Below are positions 34,989 to 44,878 of a DNA stretch of 64,000 nucleotides, piece by piece. Source of the stretch: Stieleria magnilauensis (GTDB taxonomy: Bacteria > Planctomycetota > Planctomycetia > Pirellulales > Pirellulaceae). A program made the position numbers and the translations under genes. The stretch is taken from positions 6,546,394 to 6,610,393 of the forward strand of contig CP036432.1 in the NCBI GenBank assembly GCA_007753675.1. The letters are read 5' to 3'. Under the pieces are notes generated by a model that saw only the letters and a list, made by a program, of their open reading frames with translations, made no database searches and was not told the origin of the DNA. Every line of letters begins with the position of its first letter. Position 1 is the first letter of the stretch.

Positions 34989-35390
34989 CCCGAGGGAAAG
35001 GGGCAATCTCGTTAAATCCACCAGGTTTTGACCAACGCAGGGCCCGTAAGCCCCGCGCCGAACGGCTGATCATCAATGGACCACAGCCGGTTCGCGCCAG
35101 CGTCCGGGCATCCATCAATGTTGATGTAGCGAAATTGGGAAAGGGGGGAGTGAGGACACGGGCCCAGAATGCTGCGCTCTCCGCCGATTCACGATCAAAA
35201 CCGCAGAAAAACCCACCTACAGAACCACAAAGGGACCGCCCAAAAACAGACACTGGTACTCATCGAAATTGGAAAATTTCTCCGGTTACTGTCCCACAGT
35301 ATCCATTTTTTAGGTTAACTTGACCTCCCATATTGGGGAGTACTTCCCCGAACCTCTATTCGATGTCTTTTTCTTTTTTTGGAGTCTCAC
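34989..35390. other. Intergenic region with a dispersed motif
   Basis: No gene is seen in this gap of about 400 bp. CGCGCCGAACGGCTGAT at 35054-35070 recurs (one change) at the right junction of the IS4 element near 61234-61250, so it is a dispersed motif. Near 35335-35350 GGGGAGTACTTCCCC is nearly palindromic and could be an operator or part of the leader of the DUF1559 gene. Confidence 0.45.
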
Positions 35391-36653
35391 ATGCAAAGAC
35401 CTCATTCTTCGCGACAGGGTTTCACGTTGGTGGAACTGCTTGTCGTCATCGCCATTATCGGCATTTTGGTTGGCCTGTTGTTGCCGGCGGTTCAGGCCGC
35501 CCGCGAAGCTGCACGCCGAATGTCATGTAGCAACAATTTCAAGCAGATCGGGCTTGCGATTCACAACTACCACAGTGCGTTCAAGCAGATTCCGACAAAC
35601 GGAACCGGTACCGCTCGTATTGATGGGATGCCCAATCAATCCAACAACTCGAACCGACTGTTTCTCAGTTGGTTGGTTCCGGTCCTTCCCTACATCGAGC
35701 AGCAAGCCTTGTGGGACCAGATCTCGAATCCCAACAGGTCGGCGACTCCCGGTCAGACCGTGGCAGCGACCGGCGGCGTTTGGCCCCCGATGGGACCTTG
35801 CCCCTGGCAAACTCGGTACATCCCCTGGGTGACCCAGGTCCCGGCGTTCCGTTGCCCCAGTGACCCCGGACAGGCTCTCGCCCCCGGTCAATTGGCACGT
35901 ACAAACTATGCTGCTAATCTCGGCGATGCGGTCGACCGATCGAACAACGGCGGTCGCAACGACTTTGGATTCTTCGGTAACCGACGCGACCGAGACGAAA
36001 ACTGGGCCGTTCAACGCGCACGTGCCGCCCAGCGAGGATTCTTCTGGAACCGCAATGAGATGAAGTTCCGCGACGTTCTGGACGGACTCTCCAACACGAT
36101 TGCTGCCGGCGAAGTAGTCACTTCGGGCGGCAAGCGTGAGGTCAAAGCGGATTTCGTCCGAAACATTACGGCCATGCAGGGTCCCAACAACACCATCTTG
36201 ATTCCGGCTGGCTGTAAAGCGGGTCCTCACATCGATCCTGATCGCCCGCAGTTCTACGATGAAACGGCAACGGTGAGTGGATCGCTGTCTCAGTCCAAGC
36301 ATGCTCGTTGGGCGGATTCGCGAGCCTACTACTCCGCGTTCCACACCATCCTTCCGCCTAATAACGCCAATTGCGTTACCGCCAACAACGATGGAAATCA
36401 CTCCGGTGTGATCTCAACAGCAGGCAGTCGCCACTCCGGTGGTGCTCACGTGCTGATGGGTGACGGTGCCGTGATCTTCATGACCGACAGCGTCGAATCC
36501 GGTGACCCCCAATTGCCGACGGTCTGTGTCCAGCGTAGTGGCACTGCGCCCCCTGTGGCTTCTATCCCAGGGACGGCAAGTAACTACGGGTTGTGGGGTG
36601 CTCTTGGCACACGCGACTCGGGCGAAACCATCGAGGAACAGCTCAACCAGTAG
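35391..36653 (+). CDS. DUF1559 prepilin-like protein
   Basis: The 420-residue product starts at ATG 35391, preceded by TTGGAGTC as ribosome site. It has a type IV prepilin leader (RQGFTLVELLVVIAIIGILV, cleavage after the glycine) and continues LLLPAVQAAREAARRMSCSN, the DUF1559 start. The end of the domain has the family's GGAHVLMGDGAVIFM stretch (H followed by DG). DUF1559 proteins occur in many copies per planctomycete genome and are exported pseudopilin-like surface proteins of unknown role. A strong terminator follows at 36682, so it is probably a single-gene transcript. Confidence 0.92.
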   Translation: MQRPHSSRQGFTLVELLVVIAIIGILVGLLLPAVQAAREAARRMSCSNNFKQIGLAIHNYHSAFKQIPTNGTGTARIDGMPNQSNNSNRLFLSWLVPVLPYIEQQALWDQISNPNRSATPGQTVAATGGVWPPMGPCPWQTRYIPWVTQVPAFRCPSDPGQALAPGQLARTNYAANLGDAVDRSNNGGRNDFGFFGNRRDRDENWAVQRARAAQRGFFWNRNEMKFRDVLDGLSNTIAAGEVVTSGGKREVKADFVRNITAMQGPNNTILIPAGCKAGPHIDPDRPQFYDETATVSGSLSQSKHARWADSRAYYSAFHTILPPNNANCVTANNDGNHSGVISTAGSRHSGGAHVLMGDGAVIFMTDSVESGDPQLPTVCVQRSGTAPPVASIPGTASNYGLWGALGTRDSGETIEEQLNQ

Positions 36654-36681
36654 GGCGACCACCACCTACCGACAATCGCAA

Positions 36682-36714
36682 CCTCGTCCGCAATCAGCGG
36701 GCGAGGTTTTTTTT
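36682..36714 (+). terminator. Rho-independent terminator of the DUF1559 gene
   Basis: CCTCGTCCGC and GCGGGCGAGG pair as a ten-bp stem (one G-T pair) with an AATCA loop, followed directly by eight T residues at 36707-36714. It starts 28 bp after the DUF1559 stop. Confidence 0.9.
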
Positions 36715-36761
36715 GCAAGGGGAACGTGCCCGATGCTTATTCATGACATCGAAAACAAAAC

Positions 36762-37940
36762 GTGAATCAGAACACAGTCAGGCTTAGCCTGAAAAAGCGG
36801 ATCGTTTTTGGCATTTGCGTCACACTGGCATTCTTTTGCCTGGCCGAAATCGGCTTCCGAGCGCTAGAGATCGTTTGGCCGCCACACCATGTCGATTTCG
36901 GTCTCGGCTTCAACGACGACAGCCGGGTCTTTGTCGAATCGTCGCTCCAGTCCGGTTCCATGGAAACCGACCCGGTCAAACGCATCAGTTTTGTGCGACA
37001 ACGGTTTGTCCGTGATAAACCGGCGGACGTTTTTCGGATCGTGGCGCTGGGCGGCTCCTCAGTGAATCAACTCGAACCGGAATTCAGGAAACTTGAGCGC
37101 GACCTGAGTGCCGAATTCGAGCAGTTCGACAAGATCGAAATCATCAACTGTGGCGGCTTGGCGTACGGAAGCCACCGGCTGGTACTGGTCCTGCGCGAGA
37201 TGCTCGAGTACCAACCCGATTTGATGCTCCTGTACACCGGGCACAACGAATTCGAGGAGATTGAACAACTCTCACTGTCCGGTCTGAATCAGCTGAGTTT
37301 TGAACGAACGATCAGCAACTCGGCGATCATTCGGTTCATTCGTGATCGCAAGGCCGACTACGAACTCAACCGTCTTGAGAAAGAACACAATCAGCGATTG
37401 CTGTCACGAGAGGAGCCGGTCAGTGACTCTAATTTTGCCCGTGCTTGGTCGCACGAGTTCGATACTCAAGACGTGCAAGACCGCATGCAGAGCTACGAGC
37501 ATCATTTGCGACTGATTCTATCGACGGCAAAGAACCAGCAAGTACCCGTGATCATGGGAACGGTGTCGTCGAATTTGCTGCGCCCCTACCTGCCGCGTGA
37601 TGCGGCGCAGCGCTACGAGCAAGTGTACGAATTGTGGAAGGCCGGCGCGGCAGACGAGGGACTAAGACTGGCGAAACAGATCTTGGCCGAAACAGCCGGA
37701 CGACATCAGTGCAGCGACTTGGAAAACAACATTCTGAAAAAGCTGGCCGACGAGTTCTCACTGCCGATCGTGGATGTCGAAACCATGGTCGCGAAGGAGG
37801 AACCCCACGGGATCCCGGGTGAAACGCTTTTTGACGACCACTGCCATCTCAACGCCGCGGGCCGAGCCGTCTGGATCTCGGGCTATGCACCGGAGATTCG
37901 GAAAGTGATTCAGGCGACAATGGATGCCCCTGAATCGTGA
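36762..37940 (+). CDS. Membrane-anchored SGNH/GDSL-type hydrolase
   Basis: The frame opens with GTG at 36762; no ATG lies in frame upstream. The 392-residue protein has one N-terminal membrane anchor (IVFGICVTLAFFCLAEIGFR). It shows block I (IVALGGSSVNQLEP), a GHNEFEE block III-like motif and, near the end, FDDHCHLNAAG, which supplies the D-x-x-H dyad. All catalytic positions appear present, unlike the SGNH protein at 20347. Family members act on ester bonds, often in surface glycan acetylation. The convergent multiheme cytochrome gene ends 14 bp downstream. Confidence 0.8.
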   Translation: MNQNTVRLSLKKRIVFGICVTLAFFCLAEIGFRALEIVWPPHHVDFGLGFNDDSRVFVESSLQSGSMETDPVKRISFVRQRFVRDKPADVFRIVALGGSSVNQLEPEFRKLERDLSAEFEQFDKIEIINCGGLAYGSHRLVLVLREMLEYQPDLMLLYTGHNEFEEIEQLSLSGLNQLSFERTISNSAIIRFIRDRKADYELNRLEKEHNQRLLSREEPVSDSNFARAWSHEFDTQDVQDRMQSYEHHLRLILSTAKNQQVPVIMGTVSSNLLRPYLPRDAAQRYEQVYELWKAGAADEGLRLAKQILAETAGRHQCSDLENNILKKLADEFSLPIVDVETMVAKEEPHGIPGETLFDDHCHLNAAGRAVWISGYAPEIRKVIQATMDAPES

Positions 37941-37954
37941 TCGTGTTGATTGGA

Positions 37955-39352
37955 TCACTCTTCGTTTTCGACGCCGCGAATGAAGCGACTGGTCGCCATT
38001 TCATCGATGCGAATGTAGTGATCGCGAAGGGGTGGAAAGACATCGCCCTCGACGCTTTGCAGACGCAGTTTTTCGGTCGGCCGCCGCGGCATGTGACAGT
38101 CGATGCAGTTGTCGGCAAAGTCGACGTCTGGTTGAGGATAAAAGCCGCAATCGCTTTCGCTTTCATGACAGGTCATGCAGCGACCCGAAAACAGTTTTTG
38201 ATTCCCACGCTCGTTGTGGTGCGGGTCATGGCAATTGATACAGGTCATCTGCGATTGCTGAAAACAGACGCTCTGTGACAACCGATTCAATTGATTGCTG
38301 GTGTGAACACTATTTTTGGCATCCTGTTCGTCGTCGGGGGGATCGTAGTGGTCTTCCAGGCGATCTCCGGGTCGAAAACTCAATGCATTACCCTTGAGCG
38401 CTCGCGATCCACCGTGGCACTGGCCGCAGATTTGCATTTGAGTTTGACGTTCCAGATCGGCCGGATTGGTGATGGCGACCGCCTGGCGAGCGTCTTGGTT
38501 TTCACGATGAAAATCTACATGCTCCTTTGCCGGTCCGTGACATCGTTCGCAGGTCACGCCCAGAATCAATGATCCTGGGGTGTAGCGATTCTTGTTGCCG
38601 CGGTAGTCAAAGTACGTCATGTGGCATTCCAGGCAACGCTGCGGAATCGGCCGGGCGTACGCGGCGTCGCCGTCGATGTATCCGGGGCTGTTGATCCATT
38701 GGTTGCCGTCGGTGATGTGCGTCACGTTGTGTTGATAGAGCCCGTCTTTGTGCCAATACAAATAGGTCTGCGCCATTTTGGACGATCCCATGATGATTTC
38801 CATCGGGACCTCAAAGCTCCAGTCAAAGAAATGGACGCGTTGTAGAAACTCATCGTCTTTGCGAATCATTTCAAAGGACACGTTGGGGTCGGAGGTCTGG
38901 AAGGTGTTGGAGCCGGGTTCAAAACTTCCGTCGATCGTCGTTTCGTTGACCGGTCGACTTGTCTTGTAGTGCGCCGTCGCGAGAAACGACTGGTACTTCT
39001 CTCGGTGGCATTCCTGGCACTGTTCGGGTCCGATATATCCCGGATTGTCGTGCAGCGGAGTAAGGTCACCGCTCTTCTGCGGAGACTCGCCGGGGCGAAA
39101 CGGGATCTCGACGCCGCCGCCGTCCTCGTATTTGCCGACGAACCAAATGTTGCCCGGAATTTGATTGACCACCATGTTGCTGGGCGGTTCAGCGAGGGCC
39201 GACACCTCGGGTTCCTCATCCGGTTGCTGTTGCCGCGCATCCATCAGATCACGAACCAGATCATCGTCGCGTTTCCGTTTCATCGCATCGTAGCCGAGCC
39301 AGGCGACGACCGTGACGATCGCAATGACTGCGAACCAGCGTTTCAAATTCAA
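37955..39352 (-). CDS. Seven-heme cytochrome c, cytochrome c554-like
   Basis: The 465-residue protein begins with a membrane anchor or signal (MNLKRWFAVIAIVTVVAWLG). It contains seven CxxCH heme sites between about residues 110 and 420: CQECH, CLECH, CERCH, CGQCH, CINCH, CMTCH and CIDCH, plus many free histidines suited as distal ligands. The overall pattern resembles the cytochrome c554/c-prime multiheme family. It is expected in the periplasm, passing electrons to or from an unknown partner. No oxidase or reductase gene sits beside it. Confidence 0.87.
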   Translation of the reverse strand: MNLKRWFAVIAIVTVVAWLGYDAMKRKRDDDLVRDLMDARQQQPDEEPEVSALAEPPSNMVVNQIPGNIWFVGKYEDGGGVEIPFRPGESPQKSGDLTPLHDNPGYIGPEQCQECHREKYQSFLATAHYKTSRPVNETTIDGSFEPGSNTFQTSDPNVSFEMIRKDDEFLQRVHFFDWSFEVPMEIIMGSSKMAQTYLYWHKDGLYQHNVTHITDGNQWINSPGYIDGDAAYARPIPQRCLECHMTYFDYRGNKNRYTPGSLILGVTCERCHGPAKEHVDFHRENQDARQAVAITNPADLERQTQMQICGQCHGGSRALKGNALSFRPGDRLEDHYDPPDDEQDAKNSVHTSNQLNRLSQSVCFQQSQMTCINCHDPHHNERGNQKLFSGRCMTCHESESDCGFYPQPDVDFADNCIDCHMPRRPTEKLRLQSVEGDVFPPLRDHYIRIDEMATSRFIRGVENEE

Positions 39353-39558
39353 GGTTTCCTCTCCTGCGGCGAAGATCTGTCAAAAAATTCGATTGGACCA
39401 AACGATCGAGTGCCTTGTCTGAATCAGCAATCAGGTGCCTGGCGGAAGCGTTGACAAAGCACCGAAAAATGACGAGCCTCGGATCCGCATCGGTTTACCA
39501 TAGCTTACCTTAGCAACGATCGGAAAATGACAACGTTCAGTTCGAATCAAAGATAGAC

Positions 39559-40959
39559 ATGCAAAAACAGAATCAGCTGCTTCGCCATGCAGCCGCAGTC
39601 GCGCTGGCATCGAGTTTCCTGGTCGGCCTGCTTCCGGGCCTCTCCGCGGGGCTGCACGCCCAAACGGTGGATCCCACATCCGTGTTGGGTGACGTGACCC
39701 TGCCGCCGCCCGAGGACGTGTCCCAGAATTTCCCTTACGGCATCACGGGCAAGACGCCGCCGTCGCTGACCAAAATCAATTTCAAAGGACAAAAACCCTA
39801 CCACAAGCACCGCATCAACCTGAGAGTCTTCCAGGGATGCCCTCAAGTCGAAATCTCTGAGGGCGGCAGACTTTGGGCAACCTGGTTCGGCTCCAACGTG
39901 CAAGCCGAACGCGCGCCGTACCACCAAGACCAATTCTCGGTCATCTCAACCTCCGGGGACGGCGGCAAAACATGGAAGGAAGTCTTTGTCTTCGACCCGA
40001 GTGAGCTGCTGGGCGGGGGAGCGTCGGACCCGATGCTGTGGAAAGACCCCGAGGGCAACATCCGCTTTATCGGCCTGAGGAACATCGACTTCAAGGGCAA
40101 AGACGAATTCGCCACGTCGGCGTGGGAATTTGCGATGCTGGACCCCGAAAACGAACACACCGCTTGGTCCCCGCCGCGACTACTCGGAAATAAAAACATC
40201 TCCGTCATGAAGCCGCTTCTCTTTCCTGACAGCACGATCATGCGGTCGATGGACGACTTTAAATTGGTCGGCAAACGGGACAAGGTGCGGATTCGCTTTC
40301 TGAAAGAGGACGTCGACGGCACGCCGATCTTCGTGTCCGAATTCCCCGTCGATAACGATGCGGTCTTTGCCGAGCAAATGCCCATCATTCGAAAAGACGG
40401 CAGCCTGTTCACGTTCTACCGCGCAAAGAACGGACAGAAGTTTGCCGAATCGTTCGACGGCGGTAAAACCTGGAAACTGGGCGGTTACTACCCGATGCAG
40501 TTCTCGATCAATACCAAATGCATTCTGAAAACACTTCCATCAGGTCGAGTCTTGCTGGTCGCCAACGATGTTCAAATGAAACAGGAAAACGGCAGTAAGC
40601 GATACGTCTATACCGACGAACAGGGAAACGAACGCGAACTGGAAACACACAAGACCGCGCGGACCCGGATGACGGCGTACCTGAGTGACGACGATGGCGA
40701 AACCTTTACGCATCGACTGCTTTTGTGCGACGATGGTCAGATCAGTTATCCATCGGCGACACTCGGCAACGATGGCGCCATCTACATCGTCTACGACCAA
40801 GGGCGGGGCGTGATCGGCCAACACACGATCTTTTTGTCAAAGATCACCGAAGCAGACATCCTGGCCGGCAAGCTGGTCAATGAGCAGAGCTTCTTGAACA
40901 ACATCGTCAGCCGCCCCAGCGACCAAGGCGGCGGCCGCCGCGAGGGTGACAGTCTTTAA
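39559..40959 (+). CDS. Sialidase-like BNR/Asp-box exported protein
   Basis: The 466-residue protein has a signal peptide (HAAAVALASSFLVGLLPGLS). Asp-box-like motifs occur three times: SGDGGKTWKEVF, SFDGGKTWKLGG and SDDDGETFTHRL, the hallmark of six-bladed sialidase (exo-alpha-sialidase) propellers. A catalytic role on sialic acid cannot be assumed; many planctomycete members of this fold have lost or changed the active site. It would act in the periplasm or outside the cell. It stands alone; the next gene is convergent. Confidence 0.8.
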   Translation: MQKQNQLLRHAAAVALASSFLVGLLPGLSAGLHAQTVDPTSVLGDVTLPPPEDVSQNFPYGITGKTPPSLTKINFKGQKPYHKHRINLRVFQGCPQVEISEGGRLWATWFGSNVQAERAPYHQDQFSVISTSGDGGKTWKEVFVFDPSELLGGGASDPMLWKDPEGNIRFIGLRNIDFKGKDEFATSAWEFAMLDPENEHTAWSPPRLLGNKNISVMKPLLFPDSTIMRSMDDFKLVGKRDKVRIRFLKEDVDGTPIFVSEFPVDNDAVFAEQMPIIRKDGSLFTFYRAKNGQKFAESFDGGKTWKLGGYYPMQFSINTKCILKTLPSGRVLLVANDVQMKQENGSKRYVYTDEQGNERELETHKTARTRMTAYLSDDDGETFTHRLLLCDDGQISYPSATLGNDGAIYIVYDQGRGVIGQHTIFLSKITEADILAGKLVNEQSFLNNIVSRPSDQGGGRREGDSL

Positions 40960-40994
40960 AGCCTCTCTGAAGTGCTACCGAGACACACGCGGTC

Positions 40995-41765
40995 TCACGC
41001 GCCCTGCAACCGGGCAACCAATTTTCGAGTTGCGAAGCGCGGTAGAAAACTGGTCGACGTCACCATCAGACGGTTCTTCCAACCCGGGATGACAATGTCC
41101 GCGTTGTTGACATAGCCCTCATAGCCAGCCTTGGCGACGGTTTTCGCTGGCATCGTTGCCGAAGAGAACATGTCCAGCTTGCCCATGCCGGAGTCTTCGC
41201 CGAATCCGGTCTCGGTGGCGCCGGGTTCCAAACAGGTGACGTGAAGCCCCGAACCGGCGACCTCCTCCCGCAACCCCTCGGTGAACGACAGGACATAGGC
41301 CTTGGATGCGTAGTAGACGGACATGTTTGGTCCAGCTTGATAGGCGGCGATCGACCCGACATTCAAGACGCCGCCGCGACCGTTTTTCAGCATCGCGGGA
41401 AGCAACATCCGGGTCAGGCGGGTGAGCGCGACGACGTTCACCATCAGCATGTCGGTTTGCCGATCGGCAGGAATCTCTGCGAATTTGCCGAGTGCCCCAA
41501 AACCTGCATTGTTGACCAGGGTGTCGATCTCGATCGAACGCTCCCTCAGCTGCCGGCACAGTTCATCGACCGCGTCCGGCTTGGCAAGATCCGCCGGAAG
41601 GACGGTCGCGTTGACGCCATTCTCGTTGCGCACCTGATTGGCCAACTCGTTCAATTTGTCTTCACTGCGAGCGACGAGTACGACGTCGTCTCCACCGCCG
41701 GCAAATTGTTTGGTGAGTTCCCAGCCGATCCCGGAGGAGGCTCCTGTGATGAGCGTGGTAGGCAT
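40995..41765 (-). CDS. Short-chain dehydrogenase/reductase
   Basis: The 256-residue protein has the classical SDR marks: TGASSGIGWELTKQF (NAD(P) glycine motif), VVLVARSEDKLNELA, NNAGFGALG, VGSIAAYQAGPNMSVYYASKAYVLSF (catalytic Ser, Tyr and Lys of YxxxK) and LEPGATETGFGEDSG. It resembles the DltE/YqjQ-type group of cytosolic SDRs with broad substrates. A promoter-like TGGCACGGGAATCGCA lies 54 bp upstream on the same strand. Confidence 0.93.
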   Translation of the reverse strand: MPTTLITGASSGIGWELTKQFAGGGDDVVLVARSEDKLNELANQVRNENGVNATVLPADLAKPDAVDELCRQLRERSIEIDTLVNNAGFGALGKFAEIPADRQTDMLMVNVVALTRLTRMLLPAMLKNGRGGVLNVGSIAAYQAGPNMSVYYASKAYVLSFTEGLREEVAGSGLHVTCLEPGATETGFGEDSGMGKLDMFSSATMPAKTVAKAGYEGYVNNADIVIPGWKNRLMVTSTSFLPRFATRKLVARLQGA

Positions 41766-41818
41766 GATGGCTTTTGGTTAAAGATTGCGTCCAATGTTTC
41801 GATGCTCACCGATGCAAG

Positions 41819-41834
41819 TGCGATTCCCGTGCCA
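41819..41834 (-). promoter_or_regulatory. Sigma-54-like promoter for the SDR gene
   Basis: On the minus strand the site reads TGGCACGGGAATCGCA, with GG and GC ten bases apart. It differs from the sigma-54 consensus in TCGC instead of TTGC. It shares 14 of 16 bases with the site at 53421 (TGGCACGACAATCGCA), so the two may be a variant class or a site for another regulator. The rest of the 41766-42008 gap has no gene. Confidence 0.5.
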
Positions 41835-42008
41835 AAGTCGAAATCGGCAGGCCGGTTCGCGATGCCGAGGAAAAAGCGGTCGGTCACCTTCCAGGCCGAA
41901 AGTTGATCGACCTGAGAACGAACACACCATCACCGCCGCGAATCGTTTTGCCCCCATCCGGAAGACCGACGCCCCATGGATCGCCTCGCTGCGACTATCC
42001 ACTCCGCG

Positions 42009-43286
42009 TCAGTACTTGGGAAAGATGTCCGGGGTGGGGAATCGGTCTTCGTGGCGGAAGCTTCCATCGCCCAGAAACTCTTCTCGGGGAAGGTTCACCT
42101 CGGGCCAACCCGCCGGACGGACGCGAACGACTCGTCCCGGGCGGATCCCCTCAATGATCAGGTCCGTCTCGAAGCGAATTTGAATGCCGCTGCTGCCAAG
42201 GGGGACGTCGCCCGTCGCCTTCACGACGTCCAGGATGGGGCCTTTCGACGCCATGTGGGCCGGTCCGTAGTTCCCGCCGGCGTGTTTCAATGTGTTTTCC
42301 GATGCGTTCATCGCGGCCTGTTTCCCTTTCTGGAAATCGGCGTAAAGCGACGCGTCCATACCGCCGAATAACGTCGCGGTCACGGTCGCGCGGCCGAACT
42401 TGCCATACTCGACGGCATCAATCCAAGCGGGCATCCAGCGGCTGCGGATGAAGGCCTTGTGCGTCGCGGTCTGTTGGTCGGCGGCGCGCCCGATCGCGGT
42501 GTCGTCCAACCAGATGTCTGAGACATGGAACCGGGTGAAGACGCTCGACGGCGTGGGTTTCCAAGTGATGCCGAGCTGTACGGCCTGGTCACCGAGCACT
42601 TTCTTTCCGCTTGCCGGCCAAAGCCCTGCGGCGACCAAGTCCTTGACTCCCAGACATTCGCGGCCACGCCAGATGCGGGTGGCGGCATCAAACGTCAACG
42701 TTTCCTCGCTCGGCGTGCCGTCCCGGCCTTCCTTCGGTTCGCGGCGGGCAACGATCTGCCCCTCGTTGTTGTCGATGTCCATCTCTTTCAGTTTCCATAC
42801 CAGTCCCTCGCGAAGGCAGTGGCTGAGTTCGTCTTCGAGCAGCAGGACATGGTTCTCGGCCGGTGCGATCCCGGCGCCACTGTAACCCGCCGTTTTCTTT
42901 CGGTTGTCGATCGGAAGCACCGGAACGGCGGAGAGCGTCGGATCGGGCGGCAGGAATGCCCGGACGTGCAGCACGGTGCCGAGCGGGATGTCCCGAAGAT
43001 CAGCCGGTGCGCCGTGATACCTCACGATACCGTAGGGAAGCATCGCGAAGGGATGCGGCGGGTTCCGAAAATACGTGCCAGCCCCTTGCACACGAACGCT
43101 GCCGCGGCGATTGACGTGATCCACGAACACCAGTTCGCCGCGATAGGCGTGTGCCTTTTCCAAGGGAGGAAACTTGCCCACCGCGGGGCGAAACGGTTCA
43201 TCTGCGACGGCTGTTCCCGCGGTCAAAACAATGATCAGCCACAGTGCCGGGTGCAGTCTTGAATTAAGAGTCTTGGTGGAGGGCAT
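42009..43286 (-). CDS. Exported protein of unknown function
   Basis: The 425-residue protein has a signal peptide (LHPALWLIIVLTAGTAVADE). The mature part contains YRGELVFVDHVNRRGSVRVQ, PFAMLPYGIVRYHGAPADLR and WPEVNLPREEFLGDG, which look like small beta-barrel (OB-like) segments, but I recognise no named domain. Similar exported proteins occur in planctomycetes beside DUF1552/DUF1592 pairs; here such a pair lies directly upstream (43404-47332) in the same direction, separated by a heptamer repeat tract of about 115 bp. Confidence 0.75.
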   Translation of the reverse strand: MPSTKTLNSRLHPALWLIIVLTAGTAVADEPFRPAVGKFPPLEKAHAYRGELVFVDHVNRRGSVRVQGAGTYFRNPPHPFAMLPYGIVRYHGAPADLRDIPLGTVLHVRAFLPPDPTLSAVPVLPIDNRKKTAGYSGAGIAPAENHVLLLEDELSHCLREGLVWKLKEMDIDNNEGQIVARREPKEGRDGTPSEETLTFDAATRIWRGRECLGVKDLVAAGLWPASGKKVLGDQAVQLGITWKPTPSSVFTRFHVSDIWLDDTAIGRAADQQTATHKAFIRSRWMPAWIDAVEYGKFGRATVTATLFGGMDASLYADFQKGKQAAMNASENTLKHAGGNYGPAHMASKGPILDVVKATGDVPLGSSGIQIRFETDLIIEGIRPGRVVRVRPAGWPEVNLPREEFLGDGSFRHEDRFPTPDIFPKY

Positions 43287-43333
43287 AGCGGTTGGCAGGT
43301 GGCGGTTGGCCGTTCGTCGATGGGAGCGGGGAA

Positions 43334-43401
43334 AGTTTCAAGTTTCAAGTTTCAAGTTTCAAAGCTAACAGCTAATAGATAACAGCTAATAGCTAATAGC
43401 T
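43334..43401. repeat. Heptamer microsatellites GTTTCAA and GCTAAYA
   Basis: Four head-to-tail copies of GTTTCAA (about 43335-43363) are followed by imperfect copies of GCTAACA/GCTAATA (about 43363-43401). The tract lies between the exported unknown gene and the DUF1552 gene. Confidence 0.85.
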
Positions 43402-43403
43402 CC

Positions 43404-44762
43404 TCACACTTCAATGACTGAATTGCTGTCACCGAACGTGTCCGTCTCGACTCCCATGCGCTGTGCCATCATCAACAGGAGATTGCTCATGTGCGCGTCC
43501 GGGTTGGCGGGTCGGCTGCACAGCGCGTAGTGCTCACCGGGCTTGTCGAGTTGATAGCCGTTGAAGTGGCCCTGATTGAAGTCCAGATGGCGGCCGTGCT
43601 GGAGGCCGAGGTCTGAACCGCCGGCGAGCACCAGCGGCAAGTTGGCATTGCCGTGGCTGTGTCCGTAAGACATGCCGCTGCCGAACAACGCCATCGTGGA
43701 GCCCAGTAGCGGTCGTCCGTTGAGGTCCTTGGTTTCCTGCAACCGCGAGAGGAAATAGCTGTACTGCTCGATGGCGAAGGTGTCGTAGTTGGTGAGTTTT
43801 TCGATGTAGCCGGCATCGCCGCCGTGGTGGCTGAGTTGATGCCGCGACTCCGTGATGCCGATTTCCGGAATCGCGATCGCCTGGCCTTCGCCACCCAGGC
43901 TGAAAGTGGCCACGCGTGTTACATCGGTCTGAAAGGCCAACACCATCAGGTCGTAGACCGTGCGGAAATAGTCACCCGCCTGGGTGTCGGGGATGTCGCG
44001 GTCGGTGCGTTTGCGGTCGGCGTCAGAAATCGGGGGCAGCGGCGTGTCGAGCCAGGCATCGGCCCGTCGCGTGCGAATCTCTGCCTCTCGGACCGAACTG
44101 AGGTATTGATCGAGCCGCCCCTTGTCAGCCGCGCCCATCTTCTGCTCCAGCCGCCGCACTTCGGCGAGGTTGTCATCAAGGACACTGGCTTTGCGACGCA
44201 GAGCCCTTCGCTGAGCTGCGATGCCGCCTTTGGGTTCCTCGAACAGCGACGCGAAGATCTCACTACAACGACGCATCGGAGGAAGTTGAACGCCGTCGGC
44301 CGTCCAGGACAGCGACTCCTGCGTGATGGCAATTTCCATCGATGGGTAACGGGTGTGTGGAGCCGTGACTTCGGCCATCTTCTGGTCCACCGAGATGGTG
44401 TTGCGGTCCGAGGGGCCGAGCTTTCCACCGGTCAGCCAGATCTTGATGCAGTTGTGGTGGTGGCTGAGACTTCCCGGGTGATGCAAGCCGCTGATGGGCG
44501 TGATGATGTCGCGATGTTTCTCCAACGGCTTGAGCGACTGGGAGAACTGGTAATCTGCGCCCGGCGTGGTGATTTGATAATTCAGCGAATGAACACCGTT
44601 GGCGAGGTAGATGAACGCACTGCGTCGCGGCGATGCGGAAGCTTGCTCGGCCGCATGCAACGGGACCATGCATTCCAGCAATGGCAGTGAAATGCAAGTG
44701 CCCAAGGCACGTAGCGCATGCCGGCGGTCGATGAGCCAGGACTGCGAGAGAAAATGGGACAT
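43404..44762 (-). CDS. DUF1552 family exported protein
   Basis: The 452-residue protein has the family leader ([20 protein letters not shown]) and typical blocks [65 protein letters not shown] and [20 protein letters not shown]. Function is unknown; the family is exported and nearly always paired with a DUF1587/1588/1592/1595 cytochrome protein, as here (44879-47332 upstream, same direction). The 116-bp gap between the two is filled with heptamer repeats, which is odd inside a likely operon. Confidence 0.92.
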   Translation of the reverse strand: MSHFLSQSWLIDRRHALRALGTCISLPLLECMVPLHAAEQASASPRRSAFIYLANGVHSLNYQITTPGADYQFSQSLKPLEKHRDIITPISGLHHPGSLSHHHNCIKIWLTGGKLGPSDRNTISVDQKMAEVTAPHTRYPSMEIAITQESLSWTADGVQLPPMRRCSEIFASLFEEPKGGIAAQRRALRRKASVLDDNLAEVRRLEQKMGAADKGRLDQYLSSVREAEIRTRRADAWLDTPLPPISDADRKRTDRDIPDTQAGDYFRTVYDLMVLAFQTDVTRVATFSLGGEGQAIAIPEIGITESRHQLSHHGGDAGYIEKLTNYDTFAIEQYSYFLSRLQETKDLNGRPLLGSTMALFGSGMSYGHSHGNANLPLVLAGGSDLGLQHGRHLDFNQGHFNGYQLDKPGEHYALCSRPANPDAHMSNLLLMMAQRMGVETDTFGDSNSVIEV

Positions 44763-44767
44763 GGCGG

Positions 44768-44873
44768 TTAGTGGTTAGTGGTTAGTGGTCAGTGGTCAGT
44801 GGTCAGTGGTCAGCAAATCGTGTTGTCTGGCTAATAGCTAACAGCTAACAGCTAACAGCTAATTGCTAACAGC
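44768..44873. repeat. Heptamer microsatellites TTAGTGG/TCAGTGG and GCTAACA
   Basis: Three TTAGTGG and four TCAGTGG units (44768-44813) are followed by five or six imperfect GCTAACA units (44830-44873). The tract fills the gap between the DUF1592-type and DUF1552 genes. The GCTAAYA unit is shared with the tract at 43363-43401. Confidence 0.88.
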
Positions 44874-44878
44874 TCCCT

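Noticed and set aside
35523-36401. A 292-residue minus-strand frame opposite the DUF1559 gene
   Set aside because: Shadow of a firmly assigned gene.
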